DNA from: Vibrio nitrifigilis
GTDB taxonomy: Bacteria > Pseudomonadota > Gammaproteobacteria > Enterobacterales > Vibrionaceae
Reading direction: 5' to 3'
DNA: 64,000 bases
Assembly: GCF_015686695.1 (NCBI RefSeq)
Contig: NZ_JADPMR010000004.1
Span: 620,001 to 684,000 of the forward strand
Shown: piece after piece, positions 1-7,795 of the stretch
How the letters are laid out: each line of letters begins with the position of its first letter
How positions within the stretch are numbered: position 1 is the first letter of the stretch
Made by a program: the position numbers and the translations under genes
The notes under the pieces: generated by a model
Seen by the model: only the letters and a program-made list of their open reading frames with translations
What the model was told of the DNA's origin: nothing
Databases searched by the model: none

Positions 1-477
1 AAAGGCGGTATTAAACATACGTAAAATATCGGCACTCTCGTTATTCACCATGACATTATTCTTCATGTCCCACAGTGCGGGGACTGTCGCGCGACCGGTA
101 AACGTTGGATCAGCACGGGTGTATAATTCATGAATGTATTGGGCACCAAATAATGGGTCTTCATCCGCTTGATCATAGCCGCCGAATTGCCACCCTTGGT
201 CGGTCAGTGTCGGATTAACTATGGTAATAGGAATATGTTGCTCCAACCCTTTTAGCGTTCTTGCCATTAAAGTACGCGAGGCCCACGGACAAATATAGGC
301 GACATAAAGGCGATAACGACCAGATTCTGCCTTAAATCCCGCTTCACCTGTTGGACCCGCACTCCCATCTGGTGTGATCCAATTACGAAACGAGGACACT
401 TGGCGTACGAAGCGTCCTTTATCATCTTTATTTTGTACCGGTTGCCAATTTTCAGACCATTTGCCATTTACTAACAT
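1..477 (-). CDS. yqjG: Glutathionyl-hydroquinone reductase, YqjG/Ecm4 family (3' part cut off by window edge)
   Basis: The first 159 residues are visible; the C-terminal half lies beyond base 1. The family reduces glutathionyl-hydroquinones in the cytosol using glutathione. The conserved N-terminal stretch with the catalytic cysteine is seen as YICPWASRTLMA, preceded by the typical W-x-N-W-x-T/V-P-D-G entry region (RNWITPDGSAG). The ATG at 477 is preceded by AAGG seven bases upstream. A 66-residue open frame on the same strand is only a shadow of this gene. Family assignment is firm; the substrate here is inferred. Confidence 0.88.
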   Translation of the reverse strand, partial: MLVNGKWSENWQPVQNKDDKGRFVRQVSSFRNWITPDGSAGPTGEAGFKAESGRYRLYVAYICPWASRTLMARTLKGLEQHIPITIVNPTLTDQGWQFGGYDQADEDPLFGAQYIHELYTRADPTFTGRATVPALWDMKNNVMVNNESADILRMFNTAF

Positions 478-590
478 TGCGTTACCTTACTTCTCGCTAC
501 CTATGCAAGTACGGTATCACGGCTATATTGACTATAAAATGGTGATGATGTTGAGTTATCATCCCCAAAACGTTGATAATTATGAGTGGT

Positions 591-856
591 TATACCCAAA
601 TGACCTCAAGATGCAGGATTCAGAGCTTCATCAAGGAGCCTAGGTCAAGCTCAATCACGGCAGGAATGGTCATTCCCTTTTAACGTGATTGAGCGCAGAA
701 ATAGGTTTGTTGATGAGCTCCCAAAGGGCGAGTTGTATTCGCTCCTAGGCGGTGTTACTGATTTTTAACGTAGAATGACTATGTCTTCAAATCAGTGCCT
801 TGCCTAAGAGCGAATACATTCTCGCTGAAACAGCATCTTGAGGTTACTTGGGTATA
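591..856. repeat. 266-bp MITE-like element made of nested inverted repeats
   Basis: The outer arms, 591-614 (TATACCCAAATGACCTCAAG...) and 833-856, are inverted repeats agreeing at 22 of 24 bases. Inside are further perfect or near-perfect arms: 623-634 with 710-720, 650-659 with 674-683 (CTCAATCACG/CGTGATTGAG), 734-750 with 802-818 (16 of 17), and 757-764 with 789-796 (ACTGATTT/AAATCAGT). No ORF of its own is convincing. A 56-bp copy consisting only of the outer arms occurs at 38449-38504, so this is a dispersed repeat. It fills most of the 389-bp gap between yqjG and the DUF3237 gene. Confidence 0.85.
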
Positions 857-866
857 TAAGCGGATA

Positions 867-1337
867 TTATTTAACCCGATACATATCCAAGAACACGCCG
901 CTTGCAGTACGCTGGGCGGTACAGATAAACACGCTTTCGGTTAACCATTTTAAGGAGTCATCATATACTTCAAAGGTTGGCACCGTTTTGAAATAGATAT
1001 CTTGGGCTGGAATCTCATTGAAAAAACGCATATCTTCTGCAAATAGTTGATCACGCCACTGTTCAGGAATTCGGCGTATTCCATTGTTTTCTATATAAAA
1101 GCTTGCACCGTTATGGGTTTTAATTGCGTAACGTGCAGATAAATGACACAACCCATCACTGTCGATCACTTGGCTATCAATACCACCGGGTAAGACTTCA
1201 CCAGTAATTTCTCCAGAAACGACACCTGATGCGATTGGAATCAATTGACGTTTGCCATAGACCTTATCGCAACTCACAACGTGTGGTTTATCAACTTGAA
1301 TTTCGATACGAAAAGAAAACTCTAACTCTGGTGTCAT
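867..1337 (-). CDS. DUF3237 (UPF0311) family protein
   Basis: A 156-residue cytosolic protein matching the DUF3237 pattern: an N-terminal strand with FSFRIEIQV, then RQLIPIASGVVSGEITGEVL (compare the family's G.R..IPI.GG.f.G...G.vlpGG.D), a GGIDSQVIDSDG segment, and a mid domain reading LSARYAIKTHNGASFYIENNG. No catalytic residues are established for the family, so no reaction is proposed. The start ATG is preceded by GAGAGG at good spacing. It is monocistronic, lying between a repeat element and the transposase region. Confidence 0.8.
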   Translation of the reverse strand: MTPELEFSFRIEIQVDKPHVVSCDKVYGKRQLIPIASGVVSGEITGEVLPGGIDSQVIDSDGLCHLSARYAIKTHNGASFYIENNGIRRIPEQWRDQLFAEDMRFFNEIPAQDIYFKTVPTFEVYDDSLKWLTESVFICTAQRTASGVFLDMYRVK

Positions 1338-1469
1338 AATACCTCTCTATTACAATCTATTAAATGATAAGTCTACATATTCAACTATAATATTGTTTCA
1401 ATTCAGTTGGTTATGCTGTTAAAAGTGATTGTAATCTAGTTTGCTAAATTAGTGCAAACTTCCTTTATC

Positions 1470-1534
1470 GAGGACACTCACCTTAATCAATTATATCGGG
1501 GACAGGCACATTTAATTAAGGACAGTCGCATTAA
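1470..1534 (+). repeat. Array of three GGACA-type REP-like repeats
   Basis: Three related units lie in tandem: GGACACTCACCTTAA (from 1472), GGACAGGCACATTTAA (from 1499) and GGACAGTCGCATTAA (from 1520). The shared pattern is GGACA-N2-C-R-C-N1-2-TTAA, usually with G or A before it. The same units in the same order recur at 4125-4201 (opposite strand), and single or paired copies occur elsewhere in the window. They sit 160-230 bp downstream of the RAYT gene stop, which suggests the transposase recognises them. The rest of the 359-bp gap (1338-1696) shows no gene. Confidence 0.75.
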
Positions 1535-1696
1535 CGTCGTTGTTTCAAGGGATATAAATTCGCAAAAGCGCTAACGATTCGGTTTTCTCTGATGGTAAGG
1601 AGAGAAAAATCGGCAAGATTTCATCATCAAATATTAATCAAGCGAATTTGGAACGGTTTTAGCTGATATAGATGGCTTACTAGTTGTGTTAGAGCG

Positions 1697-2656
1697 CTAA
1701 GAAATGTGTATACCAATCATGCGTTTTCTTTTTAGCTTGGCTTTTGCTTTGTTAAGCTGATAAGAGCTTCCAACCCAAAGGTAAGATTTCTTTTCCAAAT
1801 TGGTACACAAAGAGAAGTATTCTTGATGTGATAGTTTTAATCGATCGAAGATTTCTGGGTAATTGTCGTTTATATATCCAGGCTTATTATTTCTGACTTG
1901 TCGGCCAACCCAATCTAACAATTCGAGGTAATTCATGAGATGAAAGGGGATGGCATACTGGTTATGAAGCTCCTCTCCAACAAAATCTGCTAAAGGTGGA
2001 GTAGACATCTTCCCCTGCTTTAAATGGTTTAGTCTGAGTTTTATAGAGGTAAAGTCCGATTGCTCAGGTGTGGCCGCCAATTTTGCTCTGACAGGGTTGA
2101 GATCGACGTAAGTCATTGCTGCCATTAATGCTTTTTCATCGAGTAACGCTTGTGACTTAAAACGGCCTTCCCAAAATCGACCGGTGCATTCATCTTCTTG
2201 GTTTGCTTGCACCGCAATTGCATAATTGAGTTCTTTCATAAACCAACTCAATGACGACAAACGTTCACGCCATATTTGAATAAGTTTCTTACATGCTTTG
2301 AGTTCAGATTTTGAAATGTGTTCTCCAGATATAAAGCGTTGAATTAGTGGGTGCATTTTATGCTCAGTGCACCAACGTTCAATGACTTGATGATCGCTCA
2401 GGGTTTGTGCTGATTTATTATCAATATAGGCAACAAGGTGGTAATGATTACTCATGACAGCATAAGCACAGATTTGAATACAATAGATTGAGGCCAACGT
2501 GAGTATTCTATTTTCGACCCAAGCGCGGCGATGTTCGTAATTCCTACCTGTTAGCTCATCTTTACCGCATAAAAAGGAGCGTCGAACACAGCGAGAAACG
2601 CAGTGATAATAGGGAGTAATCTCTGGGCAAATGAGTTGGGAACGCGCTGTCGTCAT
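1697..2656 (-). CDS. REP-associated tyrosine transposase (RAYT; Y1_Tnp/HUH superfamily)
   Basis: A 319-residue protein with the long RAYT layout: N-terminal YHCVSRCVRRSFLCGKD, the HUH metal-binding motif in VMSNHYHLVAY (His-Tyr-His), and the catalytic tyrosine probably in MTYVDLNPVRAKL. A basic C-terminus (KAKAKLKRKR) follows. Y1 enzymes nick single-stranded DNA. RAYTs are stationary, domesticated relatives of IS200/IS605 transposases that act on REP sequences instead of moving themselves. No IS200/605-type ends were identified, while GGACA repeats lie on both sides (1470-1534 and 2815-2829). It appears intact. Confidence 0.85.
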   Translation of the reverse strand: MTTARSQLICPEITPYYHCVSRCVRRSFLCGKDELTGRNYEHRRAWVENRILTLASIYCIQICAYAVMSNHYHLVAYIDNKSAQTLSDHQVIERWCTEHKMHPLIQRFISGEHISKSELKACKKLIQIWRERLSSLSWFMKELNYAIAVQANQEDECTGRFWEGRFKSQALLDEKALMAAMTYVDLNPVRAKLAATPEQSDFTSIKLRLNHLKQGKMSTPPLADFVGEELHNQYAIPFHLMNYLELLDWVGRQVRNNKPGYINDNYPEIFDRLKLSHQEYFSLCTNLEKKSYLWVGSSYQLNKAKAKLKRKRMIGIHIS

Positions 2657-2814
2657 GGCTATTCAGTTGATATAAATAAATCTCATGCTGCCTAACAAAC
2701 AGGGCTCAGACGAACCGTTGGACGTCAAATTTCGAGTGATATCAGTTTGTTTACATCTTTGGTTTATGTTGATTACATTTAAAGTGTGATCTGGTGTGTC
2801 TGATTAACTGTTAT

Positions 2815-2829
2815 TGTGCGTGTCCTTTA
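2815..2829 (-). repeat. Single GGACA-type repeat upstream of cobU
   Basis: On the minus strand this reads TTAAAGGACACGCAC, fitting the GGACA-N2-C-R-C pattern. With the array at 1470-1534 it brackets the RAYT gene. The remaining 300-bp gap between the RAYT gene and cobU is AT-rich, with a weak inverted repeat around 2830-2860 and no gene. Confidence 0.45.
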
Positions 2830-2954
2830 AAAAACATCTTTTAAAAAAAAGAGTGTTTTAAAACATAACCGCAATAACTGAAAACTGGCTATTTACAGTG
2901 ATTATGGCGATAATCAAGTACTTAAACACTAAAAGTAGTATTGCGGAGACGGTA

Positions 2955-3497
2955 TTGAGTATTCATTTTTTATTGGGTGGTGCACGTAGCGGTAAATCAA
3001 GTTATGCCGAGGCGTTAGCTTTTGCGCAATGGCAAAAGCAGGGCGGGACATTACATTATATTGCGACTGCAACACCTTTTGATGATGAAATGCGGCATCG
3101 AATTGAAATGCATCAAGAGCGTCGTGGCTGTGAATGGTCTAATCACGAGTGTCCTCGTAAATTATCCGATAAGCTCACGGAATTTTCGAGTCAGGATATA
3201 GTGTTAATTGACTGTTTAACCTTATGGCTCAATAACGTTATTTATAATGATGGCGACACAGCAACGCCAGAAATGATAGAGCAAGAAGTTAAAACATTAG
3301 CGTCAGCTTTAAGTGTGTGTCCTGCAAAAGTGTATTGTGTATCAAATGAAGTTGGCTTGGGGATTATTCCCCTTGGTGAGGTGACTCGATTGTATGTAGA
3401 CCATGCTGGTTGGATGAATCAAGCTGTCGCGAAAGTTGCCCAAGAGGTTACTTTTATGGCTGCAGGCTTACCTATGGTTTTAAAAAACAAGCAATAG
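2955..3497 (+). CDS. cobU: Bifunctional adenosylcobinamide kinase / adenosylcobinamide-phosphate guanylyltransferase CobU
   Basis: CobU phosphorylates adenosylcobinamide and transfers GMP to give GDP-cobinamide, activating the corrinoid before nucleotide-loop assembly. The P-loop GGARSGKSSYAEA sits at the very N-terminus as in the family, followed by YIATATPFDDEMRHRI and a LIDCLTLWLNN motif. I choose the TTG at 2955 because GGAG lies six bases upstream and it gives the usual ~180 residues beginning MSIHFLLGG. The ATG at 2898 would add 19 unconserved residues. cobC follows after 10 bases. Confidence 0.92.
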   Translation: MSIHFLLGGARSGKSSYAEALAFAQWQKQGGTLHYIATATPFDDEMRHRIEMHQERRGCEWSNHECPRKLSDKLTEFSSQDIVLIDCLTLWLNNVIYNDGDTATPEMIEQEVKTLASALSVCPAKVYCVSNEVGLGIIPLGEVTRLYVDHAGWMNQAVAKVAQEVTFMAAGLPMVLKNKQ

Positions 3498-3507
3498 GTG
3501 AATAGTT

Positions 3508-4128
3508 ATGGCCCAAACGATCAACTTTTATCTGATTCGACATGGTAAAACTCTTAATCCATCAGCACTGAATGGTCGTACTGATGTGGAAGTTGCCCCA
3601 AATATTCAAGAACATATCGCTACTTGTTTGAATAAATACTCATTTGAAAATATTATTTCTTCCCCACTAAGGCGCTGTTGCGACGTAGCAAAAAGGCTAC
3701 AACAGCTATCAATGAAACCTTTAGTTATTGCTCCGGAATTTCAAGAACTTGATTTCGGGACGTTTGACGGTGTTGATTATGATCGTCTAGGAGATGACTG
3801 GTCGATTTTAGAACGTTTTTGGCAAGACCCTGCCAATCATCCTTTACCCGACTCTGAGCCCATTTCTACTGGATACCATAGAGTGATTCAAGAGTGGCAG
3901 CGATGCGTAGCCGCAGCGACGCAAGATACGATGATCATTACTCATGGAGGGACGATACGTTTTATTTTGGCTTATTTGCTTGGCGCAGATTATACCGATT
4001 CAAAATGGTATAGCGTGTTACAGATAGCTAACCAAAGTGTCACGCATGTACAGCTGCTGCGTTATGATGAGCAGAACTATTTTACTGTTAAATCCATTGG
4101 CTTAGCTCTGCCTGAACTTGGTGCTTAA
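3508..4128 (+). CDS. cobC: Alpha-ribazole phosphatase CobC (histidine phosphatase family)
   Basis: A 206-residue histidine phosphatase with the catalytic RHGKT near residue 11 (phospho-histidine), SSPLRRC, LDFGTFDG and the second histidine in MIITHGGTIRF. In cobalamin-synthesising bacteria this protein removes the 5'-phosphate from alpha-ribazole-P or adenosylcobalamin-P. Position immediately after cobU supports CobC over a general phosphoglycerate mutase homologue. The stop codon TAA (4126-4128) lies inside a GGACA-type repeat, so the repeat forms the gene's 3' end. Confidence 0.88.
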   Translation: MAQTINFYLIRHGKTLNPSALNGRTDVEVAPNIQEHIATCLNKYSFENIISSPLRRCCDVAKRLQQLSMKPLVIAPEFQELDFGTFDGVDYDRLGDDWSILERFWQDPANHPLPDSEPISTGYHRVIQEWQRCVAAATQDTMIITHGGTIRFILAYLLGADYTDSKWYSVLQIANQSVTHVQLLRYDEQNYFTVKSIGLALPELGA

Positions 4129-4201
4129 CGCGACTGTCCTTTTAAGTTGGCGCTTAACTTGAGGTGTGTGTCCTCATTAATAACTTAAGGTGTGTGTCTT
4201 C
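4125..4201 (-). repeat. Array of three GGACA-type REP-like repeats between cobC and pduX
   Basis: Read on the minus strand, GAAGACACACACCTTAA, GAGGACACACACCTCAAG and GGACAGTCGCGTTAA follow one another. This is the same unit order as in the 1470-1534 array. The hairpin AAGTT-N7-AACTT lies between the second and third units. The array occupies the whole convergent gap. It supplies the cobC stop codon, and the adjoining GGACACC at 4208 on the plus strand is the 3' end of pduX. Confidence 0.75.
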
Positions 4202-4202
4202 A

Positions 4203-5066
4203 TTAACGGACACCGCCTGTAATCAGATGTTGGTAATGCATGCTGTGGTAGAAGCCGAGAATATCGAGGTTTTTAATTTGCGCGACCACTTTTTCAATAT
4301 CGTGACGATGCTCGTCGTACAATAAACCAATCACACTGCCGCTATGAGCAAGGTTCACACCGTATAATCCTTGGCGCTCAACAATGTCGAGCAGTGAATA
4401 GAATAAGGGTTTAGGCAGTATTTTCTGACTTTCAATCGCACTCAATGTTGCTGCTTCACCCAGCAGTGCTTTGTCTTGTTCATCAATCGCATTTTTGAGC
4501 AGGCGGTGGGCTTTATCGAGTTGGTTGGCGGAAGATTGTAATTTTTCAAAACGCTTCATGCGGTGATAGTCCGCTGTTTCTAGATTGATTGAGCTTTCGA
4601 GCACTAATACATTCATCGAATCAATGGTTCCTAGCGACTCAATAATCTCACCATTGTTGTGATCAAACAGTGTCAGAGTATCGAATATGGTGCCATCGGT
4701 TGGTTCTAAACGGGTACACAAATGAGCTAAATCCGTTTGATTTAGCTCCTGCCCAAAATATCGAGCGGTGGCCATGATAGTGGCGGCAACGTCCGCTGTG
4801 CTGCTAGCCATGCCCTTGGCTTTAGGTATGTTTGAGCTGATATGAAGTGTCAGGTTATCTGCTGCATCAGTGGGTTGCTGCAAAAAGTCTAATGTGATTG
4901 TAAAGGCCTTTTGCGCCATATGATGAGCGTTATTGGTCTGAGAGTTATCATCAGTGACTTCAGCAGTTGAAAACCAGTCGATCGGACAGGAAACGAGCTT
5001 TTCACCCCCTTCAATCCAACCTTGGATTAATTCGCCACAAGACGCAGGGCAGGTCGCTTTAGTCAT
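4203..5066 (-). CDS. pduX: L-threonine kinase PduX (GHMP kinase family)
   Basis: A 287-residue GHMP kinase. The N-terminus has ATCPASCGELIQGWIEG, a PduX hallmark, and the ATP-binding loop reads PKAKGMASSTADVAA. PduX makes L-threonine-O-3-phosphate, which CobD decarboxylates to aminopropanol phosphate for the nucleotide loop. The start overlaps the end of cobD by 8 bp, so the two are translationally coupled, matching the metabolic order. The last residues (TGGVR) are encoded by repeat-derived DNA. Confidence 0.9.
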   Translation of the reverse strand: MTKATCPASCGELIQGWIEGGEKLVSCPIDWFSTAEVTDDNSQTNNAHHMAQKAFTITLDFLQQPTDAADNLTLHISSNIPKAKGMASSTADVAATIMATARYFGQELNQTDLAHLCTRLEPTDGTIFDTLTLFDHNNGEIIESLGTIDSMNVLVLESSINLETADYHRMKRFEKLQSSANQLDKAHRLLKNAIDEQDKALLGEAATLSAIESQKILPKPLFYSLLDIVERQGLYGVNLAHSGSVIGLLYDEHRHDIEKVVAQIKNLDILGFYHSMHYQHLITGGVR

Positions 5067-6138
5067 GATTAAGTACCTCTTTTAGTGCGGCGATCAATTT
5101 CAAGTTATCTGAATGAGATTTAATCGCCACACGATAGTATTGATGATTAAGCGCAGGATAATTCGCACAACTACGAATTAATATCCCATACTGCATCAGC
5201 TCTTCTTGTAGCTTACTATCAGGCACTTTATGTTTAAAGAATAAATAGTTAGCGCTAGGAGGGTAACACTCCAATGCAGAGAATTGATTGAGCTCTTGCC
5301 ATATGAATTCTTGCTGCTGAGTTAACCATAGGTGGGTGTGTTCAACGTATTTTTGATCGCGGAAAAGGTATTCACCAGCGGTTGCAGCCAACGCATTAAT
5401 TGTCCAAGGTTCGCGCAGATCGCGCATTCCATCAAGAACAGCTTCATTTGCTGACACCATGTATCCTAAACGTAATCCTGGCAGCGCATAAAACTTAGTC
5501 AATGAACGTAATATATACAGGTGCGGGTAATCGTTTAAACATTCGATAAGACTTTGACGCTCAGGCATAAAATCAATGAAGGATTCGTCGATGAAGAAGG
5601 CGATATCATACTCTTCACAGCGCTCGACTATCTGAATTAGCAATTCAAATTCTGGAATCAATCCGGTTGGATTATTTGGCGTACACAAAAATAAGCAATC
5701 GTATTCTGGGGACAAGGCGTCAAGAAATTGCGCTGTAAGAGCAAAGCCGGTTTTTTCATCTAAAGAGTATTGGGTGATTTCACATCCATAGAGCGTTAAT
5801 GCTCGGCGATATTCACCAAAAGTAGGTTCAACTACCAGTGCATGTTGTGGTTGCTGCTGCTGTACCCATAGAAAAATAAGTTCGGTTGCACCATTACCTG
5901 CAACGACATTATGTGGGGTGAGTTGATGATGTTGTGCTAATGCTTGATGAAGATCTTGATAATCAATATCGGGATAGACCTCTAAGCGATCTAAATGGAC
6001 CGTTAATATATCGCGCAAAAATGGTGGCATTCCGAGTGGATTTATATTTGCACTGAAATCGGTAATATCAGCAGGAGCAAGACCATACTGCTCTGCCATT
6101 TGAAGCACGTTACCACCATGTTGCCCGCTTTTGGCCAT
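5059..6138 (-). CDS. cobD: Threonine-phosphate decarboxylase CobD
   Basis: A 359-residue fold-type I PLP enzyme related to histidinol-phosphate aminotransferase. It opens with HGGNVLQMAEQYGL and DFSANINPLGMP, both typical of CobD, and shows NPTGLIPE, FIDESFIDF and the PLP-lysine segment RSLTKFYALPGLRLGY. It converts threonine phosphate to (R)-1-amino-2-propanol phosphate for CbiB. It is second in the cobA-cobD-pduX operon, with 96 bp separating it from cobA. Confidence 0.92.
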   Translation of the reverse strand: MAKSGQHGGNVLQMAEQYGLAPADITDFSANINPLGMPPFLRDILTVHLDRLEVYPDIDYQDLHQALAQHHQLTPHNVVAGNGATELIFLWVQQQQPQHALVVEPTFGEYRRALTLYGCEITQYSLDEKTGFALTAQFLDALSPEYDCLFLCTPNNPTGLIPEFELLIQIVERCEEYDIAFFIDESFIDFMPERQSLIECLNDYPHLYILRSLTKFYALPGLRLGYMVSANEAVLDGMRDLREPWTINALAATAGEYLFRDQKYVEHTHLWLTQQQEFIWQELNQFSALECYPPSANYLFFKHKVPDSKLQEELMQYGILIRSCANYPALNHQYYRVAIKSHSDNLKLIAALKEVLNHD

Positions 6139-6174
6139 GATTAATTCCCAGAATAATGTTGTGTTGTTATATCA

Positions 6175-6209
6175 ATGATACTTAAGCATGACATTGAGCT
6201 AAGTATCAT
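6175..6209 (-). other. Inverted repeat between cobA and cobD
   Basis: Arms ATGATACTTA and TAAGTATCAT are perfect complements around a 15-base loop in the 96-bp cobA-cobD gap. No U-run follows on the minus strand, so this is more likely an mRNA processing or stability hairpin than a terminator. It could let cobA be expressed more strongly than cobD-pduX. Confidence 0.4.
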
Positions 6210-6234
6210 TTAGTGTCGTATTAATGTAACCGTC

Positions 6235-7035
6235 TTACAGTGAATATTCGACGGCTGGGTTATTATGAGTTAGCTGTTGTTCAATAATTACTTGATTCGT
6301 CGCTGTAAATTCTAAAATACTGTGTTTAGCAGCTACTTGTCCAATCACAATTAATGCAGGAGAGCGTAAATTTTTTTGTTTGACCTCCTGCGCAAGATTC
6401 GCAATATCACTAACGATCACTTCTTGGTTCGCACAGGCCGCATATCGTACGACGGCTGCAGGTGTGTCTGCTGATTTTCCATGTTCGATAAGCGCAGCAC
6501 ATATGGCTTCGATTTGGCTCATTCCCATTAAAATCACCAAGGTACCGTCAAGTCGGGCGTATTGCGACCAATCAACAGGATCTTTGCCGGCGCGTAAATG
6601 TCCCGTTACGACATGAAAGGAAGCGGCGCAGTCTCGATGGGTAACAGGAATACCAGCGTATGCAAGGCCACCAATAGCAGAAGTAATTCCTGGAACCACC
6701 TCGAATGCAATGGAATGTTCATACAACGCTTCAGCTTCTTCGCCACCACGACCAAATACGTAAGGATCACCACCTTTTAAGCGAACGACTTTTTTACCCA
6801 ATTTGGCGTGGTCAATGAGCAGCTGATTAATCTCATCTTGGGGAATGGGGTGATAGTTCGGCTGTTTACCCACATTAATTTTACAGCAAGCAGGGCTTGC
6901 TTCTTCAATCAGCTCTGGACAAACGAGGCGGTCGTAGATGAGTACATCGGCATTACGTATGCAGTTAAGGCCTTTTACTGTGATTAGCGAAGGGTCGCCA
7001 GGGCCTGCGCCAACTAGCCATACTTTTCCTTTCAT
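6235..7035 (-). CDS. cobA: Uroporphyrinogen-III C-methyltransferase (SUMT) CobA
   Basis: A 266-residue tetrapyrrole methylase that methylates uroporphyrinogen III at C2 and C7 to give precorrin-2. Motifs seen are VWLVGAGPGDPSLITVKGL (SAM loop), IYDRLV, VRLKGGDPYVFGRGGEEAE, VVPGITSAIGG and the LVILMGM region. It is a stand-alone SUMT and lacks the CysG dehydrogenase/ferrochelatase domain, so precorrin-2 oxidation must be done elsewhere. It is first in the minus-strand operon and divergent from cbiA across a 760-bp regulatory region. Confidence 0.93.
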   Translation of the reverse strand: MKGKVWLVGAGPGDPSLITVKGLNCIRNADVLIYDRLVCPELIEEASPACCKINVGKQPNYHPIPQDEINQLLIDHAKLGKKVVRLKGGDPYVFGRGGEEAEALYEHSIAFEVVPGITSAIGGLAYAGIPVTHRDCAASFHVVTGHLRAGKDPVDWSQYARLDGTLVILMGMSQIEAICAALIEHGKSADTPAAVVRYAACANQEVIVSDIANLAQEVKQKNLRSPALIVIGQVAAKHSILEFTATNQVIIEQQLTHNNPAVEYSL

Positions 7036-7174
7036 AGGTGTTGAGTCTCTTATCCAGTGTTATTGAAATTTATCTTCACACTAACATTGTCAAATAGGGC
7101 TTTTTTTGAGCCACGACAATAATGTGTCAGTTAAGTTAGGACCACTTTTATAATACGGAGTAACACCTAAGTTT

Positions 7175-7188
7175 TTGATCTATATCAT
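7175..7188. promoter_or_regulatory. Candidate FNR box between cobA and cbiA
   Basis: TTGATCTATATCAT matches the FNR consensus TTGAT-N4-ATCAA at 9 of the 10 defined positions. It is 140 bp upstream of the cobA start, and the cbiA riboswitch begins 260 bp to its right. FNR activates anaerobic promoters in enterics and vibrios. The downstream pathway is the oxygen-independent (cbi) route, so oxygen control makes biological sense. Which promoter it serves cannot be read from the sequence. Confidence 0.55.
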
Positions 7189-7317
7189 GGTTGATATCCA
7201 TCTTTATTAATATGGTGGCACTTCAATCTTGTGTAACAGTGAATCGAGATTGACATTATTGATGGTAAACAATGATATCCAATGCGTTGCAGGTAGATAT
7301 TATCGATGTGCCTAGCA

Positions 7318-7355
7318 GGACACACGCGGTATAGATAACGAGGACACACGTATTA
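7318..7355 (+). repeat. Pair of GGACA-type repeats upstream of the cobalamin riboswitch
   Basis: GGACACACGCGGTATAG is followed at 7341 by GAGGACACACGTATTAA. The 14-mer GGACACACGCGGTA recurs exactly inside cbiG (14509), and GGACACACGCGGTTA occurs at 45543. This variant differs from the GGACACACACCTTAA units by having CGCGG in the middle. Confidence 0.65.
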
Positions 7356-7449
7356 AGAAAATTGTAAATATACGTGCTACAAGTGCCGCCTAAGCAAGGT
7401 AAAACGTATGAGCATAGGTTATGATGGAGGCCTGTAATAACCGATTAAA

Positions 7450-7660
7450 TAATCAGTTGTCACAGTAATTTGACAATAAAAGTAAGACAGTAATGCGCAT
7501 GATAATTCATGCACCGGAAGTGAGGTGAAAATCCTCCGCAGCCCCCGCTGCTGTAATGCTGACAATTTGGTAAAACCACTGTTAAGTCATCCAAACTTAA
7601 TGGGAAGGACCAATGAGAATGACGCTAAGCCAGAAGACGAATTACTGCCTGTTCCAAGAC
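7450..7660 (+). promoter_or_regulatory. Cobalamin (AdoCbl) riboswitch
   Basis: Conserved aptamer blocks are visible: CCGGAAGTGAGGTGAAAATC at 7514, then CCTCCGCAGCCCCCGCTGCT and GTAA (7533-7556), GGGAAGGACCAATGAGAATG at 7602, and the B12-box-like AAGCCAGAAGACGAATTACT at 7627, continuing GCC. The order and spacing match the Rfam cobalamin riboswitch; the outer limits are approximate. The B12 box is slightly divergent (GAAGACGAATTACTGCC where GGAGACCTGCC is usual). It controls the cbiA operon. Confidence 0.9.
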
Positions 7661-7762
7661 TCATACAGAGGCACTTCGGTGGGAAGTGGTTGGAAATGAA
7701 CACGGAATATATCCGTGGCCGTTTGCACACCCGTTCTCTTTTCAAGGGATACTCACTCAGTG

Positions 7763-7793
7763 CTTCACCCAAAATTGATATCTAGTGGTGAAG
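7763..7793 (+). promoter_or_regulatory. Shine-Dalgarno-sequestering hairpin of the cbiA riboswitch
   Basis: CTTCACC (7763-7769) is a perfect complement of GGTGAAG (7787-7793), the only Shine-Dalgarno candidate, lying two bases before the cbiA ATG. The 17-base loop is unstructured. This would be the translational expression platform: cobalamin binding upstream would favour this stem and block cbiA initiation. Two more small stems (CACTTC/GAAGTG near 7672-7688 and CACGGA/TCCGTG at 7701-7717) lie between the aptamer and this hairpin. Confidence 0.6.
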
Positions 7794-7795
7794 AA

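Noticed and set aside
6380..6780. Plus-strand ORFs opposite cobA
   Set aside because: Shadows of the well-supported minus-strand methyltransferase.
7525..7785. 86-codon open frame across the riboswitch
   Set aside because: It covers the conserved aptamer and hairpins, has no RBS and no recognisable product.
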